NCBI GenBank assembly: GCA_030425195.1
Contig: JAUIAV010000019.1
Location: forward strand, 1 to 64,000
Length of the DNA: 64,000 bases
Direction: 5' to 3'
DNA from: Gammaproteobacteria bacterium
GTDB taxonomy: Bacteria > Pseudomonadota > Gammaproteobacteria > Pseudomonadales > Azotimanducaceae
Part shown: in pieces, positions 36,173 through 44,929 of the stretch
Layout: every line of letters begins with the position of its first letter
How positions within the stretch are numbered: position 1 is the first letter of the stretch
Notes under the pieces: generated by a model
The model's input: only the letters and a program-made list of their open reading frames with translations
Told to the model about the DNA's origin: nothing
The model's database searches: none
Position numbers and translations under genes: made by a program

Positions 36173-37426
36173 GTGCTGTTCACCCGGAAGATGCTCATCT
36201 GCGTGGGCCTGGGCTTCGCTTCGGGCCTGCCGTTGTTTCTGCTCATCCAGCTCGTGCCCGCGTGGCTGCGGCTCGAAGGAGTCAGCCTCACGGCCATCGG
36301 TTTCTTCACCGCCATTCAGTACCCCTACTCGCTGAAATTTCTCTGGTCGCCGTTCGTGGAACGGTATTCACCGCCCTGGCTCGGCCGTCGCCGGGGCTGG
36401 ATGCTGATCACTCAGGTGCTGCTGATCGGGGTGATCAGCGCGCTGGGAGTCTGGCAGCCGGCAGACGCCCTTCTGATGATCACCTTCATTGCCGTGCTGG
36501 TGGCCGTGTTCAGCGCAACCCAGGACATCGTGATCGATGCATATCGCCGGGAGCTCCTGGTGACGGATGGCGAGCTGGCTCTGGGCAACACGGTGCATGT
36601 GCAGGCCTATCGGCTGGCCGGGCTGGTACCCGGATCCCTCGGCATGATTCTGGCCGGGTTCATGCCCTGGGAGTGGGTGTTCCCGATCATGGCCGCCTTC
36701 ATGGGTGTGGGCATCGTGCTGACGCTCTGCATCCGGGAGGCGCAGACCGAGCCGGTGGTTCCGGACAGCCTCAGGGCGGCAATCACGGAACCCTTCCGTG
36801 AGTTTTTCTCCCGGCGAGGCCACCGGGCTGCGCTGGCCGTGCTCGCCTTCATGTTTCTCTACAAGCTTGGAGACAACATGGCCACGGTGCTGGCCACCCC
36901 TTTCTATATCGACCTGGGTTTCAGCACCACGCAGATCGGCCTCATCGCGAAGAATGCGGCGCTCTGGCCGTCCATCATCGGAGGCGTGCTCGGGGGGCTG
37001 ATCATCGTCAAGATCGGCATCAATCGCGGTCTCTGGGTGTTCGGCTTCGTGCAGCTGGCGACCATATTCGGATTCGTCTGGCTTTCCCAGGCAGGCGCGG
37101 TGCCCTGGATTCTGGCGGTGGTGATCGCTGCGGAGTATCTGGGCGTGGGCCTGGGCACCGCGGCCTCCGTGGCCTTCATCGCCCGGGAAACGGCGAAGAC
37201 GGCAGTGGCCACTCAGTTTGCGCTGTTCACCGCGCTCGCGGCGCTGCCCAGGGTGCTGGCTTCCAGCGTCAGCGGTCTGATCGTGGATACCATCGGCTGG
37301 ACCCAGTTCTTCTATCTGTGCGCCATTCTCGCGGTGCCGGGCATGCTGCTGCTTTACTGGGTGGCGCCTTTCAATGCGCCTTTCGACGACGGCCGATCCG
37401 ATCAGGCCCCGGCATCCCAGCGGTAG
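36173..37426 (+). CDS. ampG: Muropeptide permease AmpG (MFS)
   Basis: An inner-membrane permease of the major facilitator superfamily with about 12 spans and 417 residues. The N-terminal region GFASGLPLFLLIQLVPAWL and the loop KFLWSPFVERYSPPWLGRRR match AmpG proteins that import anhydro-muropeptides for recycling. It starts at GTG 36173. Its 3' end overlaps the convergent alkyltransferase-like gene by 25 bp. Together with ampD at 27871 it indicates a functioning peptidoglycan recycling route. Confidence 0.88.
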   Translation: MLFTRKMLICVGLGFASGLPLFLLIQLVPAWLRLEGVSLTAIGFFTAIQYPYSLKFLWSPFVERYSPPWLGRRRGWMLITQVLLIGVISALGVWQPADALLMITFIAVLVAVFSATQDIVIDAYRRELLVTDGELALGNTVHVQAYRLAGLVPGSLGMILAGFMPWEWVFPIMAAFMGVGIVLTLCIREAQTEPVVPDSLRAAITEPFREFFSRRGHRAALAVLAFMFLYKLGDNMATVLATPFYIDLGFSTTQIGLIAKNAALWPSIIGGVLGGLIIVKIGINRGLWVFGFVQLATIFGFVWLSQAGAVPWILAVVIAAEYLGVGLGTAASVAFIARETAKTAVATQFALFTALAALPRVLASSVSGLIVDTIGWTQFFYLCAILAVPGMLLLYWVAPFNAPFDDGRSDQAPASQR

Positions 37427-37713
37427 GCTTTCGGGATCCGCTCACCCACGAACTCCACCCCCTCGGCGATCAGGCGTCTGCGCTGTTCCAGATGGCCGCC
37501 GCTGCCCGGGCGCTGGGAGATCTTCAGACTGGCGTTGACCACCCGGTGCCAGGGGAGCCTGGAACCCCTGGGCAACTCCCGGAGGGTGCGTCCGACCAGG
37601 CGGGCATGCCGGGGCATCCCCGCCAGAGCGGCGATCTGGCCGTAGCTGGCGACCCGGCCTTTCGGGATCATGGCCATCACCTGCCAGATCCGCTCGGCCG
37701 GTTCCGGTTGCAT
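37402..37713 (-). CDS. Alkyltransferase-like (ATL) DNA-repair protein
   Basis: A protein of about 103 residues related to the C-terminal domain of O6-methylguanine-DNA methyltransferase. The active-site motif PCHRV is replaced by PWHRVVNA, the hallmark of ATL proteins, which bind alkylated bases and hand them to nucleotide excision repair. The HTH segment VASYGQIAALAGMPRHARLVG and the lid region are present. ATG 37713 (MQPEPAERIWQVM) is preferred over an upstream ATG at 37773 whose extra residues are low-complexity. Confidence 0.9.
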   Translation of the reverse strand: MQPEPAERIWQVMAMIPKGRVASYGQIAALAGMPRHARLVGRTLRELPRGSRLPWHRVVNASLKISQRPGSGGHLEQRRRLIAEGVEFVGERIPKAYRWDAGA

Positions 37714-37771
37714 TTCGTCCGCCCCGCGCCCAGATTGGCCCCTCGTCCTGTGACCCGGTTTCGCTCTCGCC

Positions 37772-38263
37772 ATGTGGCTGCTGATCTTCTTTCTGACCCC
37801 GATCGTCGAAATGTACCTGCTGATCGAAGTGGGTGGCTACATCGGCGCCTGGCCGACCATCGCCCTGGTGATGATCACTGCCGTGATCGGCGTTGCCCTG
37901 CTGAGAATCCAGGGCCTGTCCACCCTGACCCGGGGCGTGGGACGGCTCCAGGGCGGGGAGCTGCCGGCCAGGGAGATGGTGGAAGGGCTGCTCCTGGCGG
38001 TAGCCGGAGCCCTGCTGCTGACCCCGGGTTTCGTCACGGACGCTATCGGCTTCGTGCTGCTCACACCGCCGCTGCGGGGGGCAATTGCCGAGCGGGTGCT
38101 CGCCAGGGTTCAGGTGATGGAGGCCACCGCAGGCATCTACCGGGGACCCGGCGCACCGCCGGGCCCGGATTCCGGCGGTTACCGCGGTGACGGGGCGCTC
38201 GAAGGCGAGTTCAGACGCCTCGATGAGGGTCCGGAGCGTGATTCGACGCAAAAGGACCCTTGA
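37772..38263 (+). CDS. fxsA: FxsA-family membrane protein
   Basis: A 163-residue inner-membrane protein with three to four spans (LLIFFLTPIVEMYLLIEVG, TIALVMITAVIGVALLR, and LLAVAGALLLTPGFVTDAIG). The LLTPGFVTDAIGF motif is diagnostic of FxsA, whose overexpression in E. coli relieves phage T7 exclusion by F plasmids. The Gly/Pro-rich cytoplasmic tail is usual. Its position directly before groES is the same as in E. coli. Confidence 0.93.
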   Translation: MWLLIFFLTPIVEMYLLIEVGGYIGAWPTIALVMITAVIGVALLRIQGLSTLTRGVGRLQGGELPAREMVEGLLLAVAGALLLTPGFVTDAIGFVLLTPPLRGAIAERVLARVQVMEATAGIYRGPGAPPGPDSGGYRGDGALEGEFRRLDEGPERDSTQKDP

Positions 38264-38356
38264 AATCCCCCGCACCATCCCCAGATAGACCGCTCGGAGC
38301 GTTCCGCGGCGGAGGTCCGGAACCTGTAACCCGATGTGTCTCCCTGTCGAGGCATC

Positions 38357-38384
38357 TTGCAACCGATGCCGGGATACATATCAT
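38357..38384 (+). promoter_or_regulatory. Putative sigma-70 promoter of groESL
   Basis: TTGCAA-N16-TATCAT (boxes at 38357-38362 and 38379-38384). Transcription would start near 38391, placing the CIRCE operator in the beginning of the transcript. I see no good sigma-32 match. Confidence 0.5.
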
Positions 38385-38398
38385 AGGCGGCCCCTGCA

Positions 38399-38425
38399 TT
38401 AGCACTCCCCAGACGAGAGTGCTAA
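38399..38425. promoter_or_regulatory. CIRCE operator (HrcA binding site)
   Basis: TTAGCACTC-N9-GAGTGCTAA, a perfect match to the CIRCE consensus with the exact 9-bp spacer. It lies 84 bp before the groES ATG and implies heat-shock control by the HrcA repressor, whose gene is outside the window. Confidence 0.96.
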
Positions 38426-38509
38426 TGCGATCAGGGCAGCCCGGGTTCAGGACCTGCACAGGCCTCCGGCCGCTCTTATGAAAACCATCCATTTGGGAGA
38501 AAACAGGTA

Positions 38510-38800
38510 ATGAACATTCGACCCTTACACGATCGTCTCGTCGTGCGCCGGTTGGAAGAGGAAACCACCAGCGCCGGCGGGATCGTTCTGCCCGATTCCG
38601 CGACCGAGAAGCCGTCGCAGGGCGAGGTGCTCGCAGTTGGTCCCGGCAAGACGCTCGACAACGGCGACGTGAAGCCCGTCGACGTGAAAGTGGGCGATAA
38701 GGTCATCTTCGGCCAGTACGGCGGCAGCACGGTCAAGCTCGACGGTGAAGAGCTTCTGATCCTGAACGAAAGTGAAATCTTCGGCGTGCTCGAAGGCTGA
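38510..38800 (+). CDS. groES: Co-chaperonin GroES
   Basis: The 96-residue lid of the chaperonin. The start [18 protein letters not shown] is canonical; the mobile loop [19 protein letters not shown] and the roof beta segments are present. It is preceded by a CIRCE operator and followed 43 bp later by groEL. Confidence 0.98.
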   Translation: MNIRPLHDRLVVRRLEEETTSAGGIVLPDSATEKPSQGEVLAVGPGKTLDNGDVKPVDVKVGDKVIFGQYGGSTVKLDGEELLILNESEIFGVLEG

Positions 38801-38840
38801 GCAGACAGCAAACGATTTCAAGCGATTTAAAGAGGAATAA

Positions 38841-40487
<1,647 letters not shown>

Positions 40488-40498
40488 ATCAGGCCGCA

Positions 40499-40560
40499 CC
40501 CTCTCTCAAGAGAGGGATGCCTCTCGAGAAAAGCCCTACCGATCCGGTGGGGCTTTTTTT
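40499..40560 (+). terminator. Terminator after groEL
   Basis: Two hairpins in a row: CCCTCTCT-CA-AGAGAGGG (40499-40516), then AAAAGCCCTACC / GGTGGGGCTTTT (40529-40555, one G-T wobble) ending in a run of seven T. The second is a standard intrinsic terminator. Confidence 0.93.
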
Positions 40561-40673
40561 ATGGTCGGGAATGGCGCTATAGTCGCGCCGACGTGGCCCC
40601 GGACGCTTCAGGACGGCAGCAGGGGCTTGAGCTGAATTACAAACAAGAAAATTATTCAGTTGGGGAGACAACC

Positions 40674-41324
40674 ATGGATCAAGTGCTGATCGACTATCTG
40701 GCCCGATGGGCCCACTTTCTGTTCGGTATCACCTGGATCGGACTGCTTTACTATTTCAACTTCGTCCAGACCGAGTACTTCAAGGAAGCAGACGGCGATG
40801 CCCGCACCGACGCCTTCACCAAGCTGGTACCCCGGGCTCTCTGGTGGTTCCGCTGGGGAGCGGCATTCACCTTCCTGACCGGCCTGATCATGCTCGGCCT
40901 GCGAGGCGCGGGTGTGACGCTGGACATCACCGTGGGCGCGGTTCTCGGCACCCTCATGTTCCTGAACGTCTGGCTCATCATCTGGCCGAATCAGAAGATC
41001 GTCATCGAATCGAACACCCAGGTGAAGGCAGGCGGCGAAGCACTCCCGGAAGCGGCGGGTGCGGCACCGAAAGCGGCGCTGGCCTCCCGGACCAACACCC
41101 TCTTCTCCATTCCCATGCTCTTCTTCATGGGCTCGAGCGCGCACTATGCTCACGGTGGCCTCAATGGAAACACCACCGCGCTGATCGTGGCACTGGTGAT
41201 CATTGCCGCTCTGGAGTTGAACGCCATTTTCGGCAAGCAGGGCCCCATGACCACCGTTCGTGGCGTGATCCTGTCAGGACTGGCCCTGACGGCCGTGCTC
41301 TGGGCCGTGGTGGCCATGGTCTGA
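40674..41324 (+). CDS. Urate-oxidase N-terminal-domain membrane protein (PuuD-like, no cytochrome domain)
   Basis: A 216-residue polytopic membrane protein. It matches the Urate_ox_N domain: YLARWAHFLFGITWIGLLYYFN and WWFRWGAAFTFLTGL, then LFSIPMLFFMGSSAHYA. In the membrane urate hydroxylase PuuD this domain is followed by a cytochrome c domain; here the protein stops before it. No purine-catabolism gene lies nearby, so function in urate oxidation is doubtful. ATG 40674 follows GGGGAGA; an earlier start at 40593 would only add a hydrophilic prefix overlapping the groEL terminator region. Confidence 0.78.
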   Translation: MDQVLIDYLARWAHFLFGITWIGLLYYFNFVQTEYFKEADGDARTDAFTKLVPRALWWFRWGAAFTFLTGLIMLGLRGAGVTLDITVGAVLGTLMFLNVWLIIWPNQKIVIESNTQVKAGGEALPEAAGAAPKAALASRTNTLFSIPMLFFMGSSAHYAHGGLNGNTTALIVALVIIAALELNAIFGKQGPMTTVRGVILSGLALTAVLWAVVAMV

Positions 41325-41347
41325 GCCCGGTCCGCCAGACGACTCGG

Positions 41348-41373
41348 AAGGCCTGCCTGGAGCAGGCCTTTTC
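41348..41373 (+). terminator. Intrinsic terminator after the Urate_ox_N gene
   Basis: Perfect 9-bp stem AAGGCCTGC / GCAGGCCTT with loop CTGGA, followed by TTTC. It lies 24 bp after the stop codon. Confidence 0.85.
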
Positions 41374-41469
41374 ATTTCCAGCTTCTTTATTTCCGGCTTC
41401 TTATATAATCCGCGCGACAGAGGGTGCCGAACGAGCACCCGAGCGTGAACAAATGCAGGAATCCCCCAG

Positions 41470-42213
41470 ATGGCTGATCGTTCTCAATCGCTTTCCGCCA
41501 ACCCGGACGACTCGGGTTACCGCCGCGGCGGCTCAGGCCGCCGTCGCTCCACCTCTTCAACCGGCAGCGGCGGTGGCCGCAGTCTCGGCGTCAACCTGGT
41601 GCTGGCCGTACTGGTGGCCGGTCTGATGGTGGCCGGCTGGTTCATTGCCAACCAGCATCAGCTCCTGACTGCCGAGAAGAAGGCCCTGGATGCGGCAGAG
41701 AGCCGTATCGCCCTCATGGAAGAACGGCTGCGCATGACCGACGAGACCCTCATCGACTCCGAGAAGGACACCGAGCAGCAGATCGGCTTCTGGGAATCGG
41801 AAATCCGCAAGCTCTGGGCCGTGTCCAACGAGCGGAACAAGAAGTGGATCGAGGACAACAAGGCCGCTGTGGACAAGCTCACCAGGACGCTCGGCACCAT
41901 CGAGGCGAGCAACCGGGAGCTGGGTACGGCCATCGGCCGGCACGAGACCGCGTTCAAGCAGCAGCAGGCGATCATCGATCAGCTCACCAGCATGGAAATC
42001 TCCATTCAGCAGCTGGCGAACACCCAGCGGGACATCGTCGATAAAGTGAACAGCGCCAGCCAGAGCGTGGCTTCACTGAATTCAGGTCTGGCCAACCGGG
42101 TGCAGGAGAATGAGCAGGCGGTGGCGGCCATCGACGCTTATCGGGTGCAGGTGAACACTCGACTCGCCAATATAGAAAGAAAACTTGACGGATCAGGCGG
42201 CGCTTCACTCTGA
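41470..42213 (+). CDS. Membrane-anchored coiled-coil protein, unknown
   Basis: A 247-residue protein with a Ser/Gly/Arg-rich disordered cytoplasmic N-terminus (residues 1-38), one membrane span (about 40-60, LVLAVLVAGLMVAGWFI) and a long periplasmic coiled coil (65-245). No enzyme motif is visible. The shape resembles envelope-spanning or scaffold proteins found in Halieaceae-type genomes, but I do not recognise a family. It has its own upstream region after a terminator and is followed 184 bp later by the HD-GYP gene. Confidence 0.75.
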   Translation: MADRSQSLSANPDDSGYRRGGSGRRRSTSSTGSGGGRSLGVNLVLAVLVAGLMVAGWFIANQHQLLTAEKKALDAAESRIALMEERLRMTDETLIDSEKDTEQQIGFWESEIRKLWAVSNERNKKWIEDNKAAVDKLTRTLGTIEASNRELGTAIGRHETAFKQQQAIIDQLTSMEISIQQLANTQRDIVDKVNSASQSVASLNSGLANRVQENEQAVAAIDAYRVQVNTRLANIERKLDGSGGASL

Positions 42214-42397
42214 TCCCCATCGCTCGGATACGCGTTGGCCTGCCGACGCGCGTCTGCCCGGTTGACCGCCGGTCGACTGATTGATTCATACCAGGGAGTT
42301 GATCCAGCGCTCACCTGAGTTGTGACCCCTGTCCCCTCCCAGAAGGTAGGCGCGCGGCATACTGCGGTTCCTTCTTATCCGGATACTGACCGCAGCC

Positions 42398-44317
42398 ATG
42401 GCCTTCGACAACGACCTTCCGTCGTTCTGCATAGCCGCGAGCGCGCCCGAAGTGGCGGCTGCCGGCAGCGGCACCCCGGCCGAACGGCTTGCCCGGGTTG
42501 CCACCGCCCGTGGCTGGTCCGTGCGGACCGTGGATGTGATCGCCCATGACGAGATCGACGAGACTGCCGGCCTGGTGCTGGTCGTGGATGCCGGTGCGGA
42601 CAGCGTCCGCAGGGCTTTTCCCCATGCACTGCTGATCTCTGAATCCCATCAGCCCGGACTGGACCTGGTCTGCCCCGTCCAGGCGGACGACGCGGCACTG
42701 GCCACGCTCTTCTCTCATGCAGAGCACCACTGGCGCCGGAATCTGAAGGTGATGGAGCTGTTCAGGGAAGTCGGCGCCGAGCGTCAGCGGATGGGCCAGC
42801 TCTCGGACATCGCGCTGTCCCTGTCCACTCAGATGGACTATTCGGACCTGCTCGAGACCATCCTGCTCGAAGCCAGGCGTCTGGCGGGGTGCGACGCCGG
42901 CTCTCTGTACCTCCTGGATGAGTCCGAGGAAGAGCCCGCGCTCGTCTTCAAGCTGACCCAGAACGATTCCCGGGAGTTTCCGTTCACGGAGCAGCGGTTG
43001 CCGCTGACGGCGGAGTCACTGTCCGGCTACGTGGCTCTGACCGGCGAAGAACTCGATATCCCGGATGTCTACGAGCTGCCGCAGGATGCGCCGTACCGGT
43101 TCAACCGCAGCTTCGACGACCAGATGAACTACCGTTCCGTTTCCATGCTGGTTCTGCCCATGCGCGATCACCGGGGCAAGGTGGTCGGCGTGCTGCAGTT
43201 CATCAACCGCATGGATCCGGTCCTCGATGCGCCGATCCCCTTCGGAGAAGAGCTCGTGGAGCTGCTGCGGGCCGTGGCGAGCCAGGCGGCGGTATCCATC
43301 CAGAAAAACCTGCTGATCCGGGATGTGAATCGGCTCTTTGAGAGCTTCGTTCAGGCATCGGTGAAGACCATTGAGCAGCGGGATCCGAGCACCAGCGGTC
43401 ACTCGTTCCGGGTAGCGGACACCACGGTGGCGCTGCTCGAGTCGCTGCCCAAGTCGTCGTACTCCCGTTTCCGCTCTCTCACGTTCAGCGAAGAGCACAT
43501 CAAGGAAGTCCGGTACGCGGCCTTGCTGCACGACTTCGGCAAGGTCGGCGTCCGCGAGAACATCCTGCTGAAGGCGAACAAGCTGACGGACGAACGTCTG
43601 GAGCTCATCCAGTACCGGATCGAGCTTCAGAAGGAACGGCTGCGCCGCCGTGCGGTCGAGCGGGAGCTCGAGCTTCTCCACCACAGTGCGGTGGACATCG
43701 AGGTCGCACGCCGCCGTGTGCACCGGGATCTTTCCCTGGAGCTCAGTCTGCTCGGGGATTTCGAGCAGATGGTGATGCGCGCCAACGAGCCTTCGGTGCT
43801 CGAAGAAGGTGTGGCCGCGGAGCTCAGGGAAATCAGGGACTACGCCTACCGTGAACTCGACGGTACGCTCAACGGTCTGATCACCGATGCGGACCTGCTG
43901 GCGCTGTCCGTGCGAAAGGGCAGTCTGACCCCGGACGAACGCAGGGAGATTCAGTCTCACGTCACGCACACCCGTGACTTCCTCTCCGTGCTGCCCTGGC
44001 CGCCGGAGCTTGCCGGCGTTCCGGAAATTGCCGGCGCGCACCACGAAAAGCTGGATGGCAGCGGCTATCCGGAAGGGCTGGTGGGTGAGCAGATACCGCT
44101 GGCGAGCCGGGTGATGACCGTCTGTGACATCTACGACGCGCTCACGGCCATGGATCGACCTTACAAGAAGGCCATGCCCATCGATCGAGCTCTGAACATC
44201 CTAGAGGACGAGGCGCGGCAGGGGCTGCTGGATATGGACATGGTGAACGTATTCATCGAAAGCCGCATCTTCGAGCGGACCCTGGCGGAAGAGCAGCGTC
44301 GTAAGACGGCCGTCTAG
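42398..44317 (+). CDS. GAF / HD-GYP protein with helical insertion
   Basis: A 639-residue predicted c-di-GMP phosphodiesterase. Residues 1-110 form an unassigned domain, a GAF domain spans about 145-300, and the HD-GYP domain follows. Metal motif HDFGK is at 379-383 region (HD at 378-379) and the signature HHEKLDGSGYPEG is at 548-560. Between NKLTDER (about 395) and SLTPDERREIQSHV (about 509) lies an extra helical segment of roughly 105 residues rich in Arg and Glu, which ordinary HD-GYP domains lack. The gene overlaps the convergent gspB by 4 bp. The start is an ATG; its ribosome site is weak. Confidence 0.87.
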   Translation: MAFDNDLPSFCIAASAPEVAAAGSGTPAERLARVATARGWSVRTVDVIAHDEIDETAGLVLVVDAGADSVRRAFPHALLISESHQPGLDLVCPVQADDAALATLFSHAEHHWRRNLKVMELFREVGAERQRMGQLSDIALSLSTQMDYSDLLETILLEARRLAGCDAGSLYLLDESEEEPALVFKLTQNDSREFPFTEQRLPLTAESLSGYVALTGEELDIPDVYELPQDAPYRFNRSFDDQMNYRSVSMLVLPMRDHRGKVVGVLQFINRMDPVLDAPIPFGEELVELLRAVASQAAVSIQKNLLIRDVNRLFESFVQASVKTIEQRDPSTSGHSFRVADTTVALLESLPKSSYSRFRSLTFSEEHIKEVRYAALLHDFGKVGVRENILLKANKLTDERLELIQYRIELQKERLRRRAVERELELLHHSAVDIEVARRRVHRDLSLELSLLGDFEQMVMRANEPSVLEEGVAAELREIRDYAYRELDGTLNGLITDADLLALSVRKGSLTPDERREIQSHVTHTRDFLSVLPWPPELAGVPEIAGAHHEKLDGSGYPEGLVGEQIPLASRVMTVCDIYDALTAMDRPYKKAMPIDRALNILEDEARQGLLDMDMVNVFIESRIFERTLAEEQRRKTAV

Positions 44318-44928
44318 TTCCACGCGTCGAGCACCGACACGCTGACCAGACGATTCTCGAAGATGAAGACCGCGCCATCCTCCGTGATCTCGTACAGCCG
44401 GACGTTCTCCAGCTGATCGCCTTCCTTCAGACGGACGCCGTTCACCACCACTGCCCGCAGATCGGAATCCTCCGCATAGATGTGCGTCGAGAACGCGAGG
44501 GAAGGAAACCTTCGCCGCTGTTCTCCGGAGAGGCTGTTGACGGACACGGGTGTCGGGTCCGGCGCTGATGCCGATACGGGAGCCCGGACGCTCTGGCGCT
44601 GTGCCGGTGTCGAGACGGGCGGAGGAGGCATCTGGCGGGTGGGAGCGTCGGTCCGCGTCCGCTGCGGTGCCGTCGTATCTGCCGTATCTGCGGGCGCCGT
44701 GCGTTCCACCCCCGCGGAAGCGGGCCCGGCGGCTGGCTCCGCTTCCGGCTCCGCGTCCGGGTAGAACAGCCACAGCAACACGGCCGCATTGGCGATGAGG
44801 GCCACCACCAGTCCGTAAGCCAGAATCCGATTCCGGCGCTGATCGTGCTGAGCCAGGGCAAGGCTTGCCCGGGCTTCCGGGTCGCGGTCCGCCTCCGCCT
44901 TCTTCAGTGCGTCGAGGATGAACGACAC
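44314..44928 (-). CDS. gspB: Type II secretion assembly protein GspB
   Basis: A 204-residue inner-membrane protein. The N-terminus MSFILDALKKAEADRD is diagnostic of GspB/ExeB. One membrane span (about 37-56) is followed by a Pro/Ala-rich periplasmic linker and a C-terminal GspB domain (RLKEGDQLENVRLYEITEDG). With GspA it helps insert the secretin through peptidoglycan. It is adjacent to gspA, sharing the operon; the rest of the secretion genes are elsewhere. Confidence 0.9.
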   Translation of the reverse strand: MSFILDALKKAEADRDPEARASLALAQHDQRRNRILAYGLVVALIANAAVLLWLFYPDAEPEAEPAAGPASAGVERTAPADTADTTAPQRTRTDAPTRQMPPPPVSTPAQRQSVRAPVSASAPDPTPVSVNSLSGEQRRRFPSLAFSTHIYAEDSDLRAVVVNGVRLKEGDQLENVRLYEITEDGAVFIFENRLVSVSVLDAWN

Positions 44929-44929
44929 G

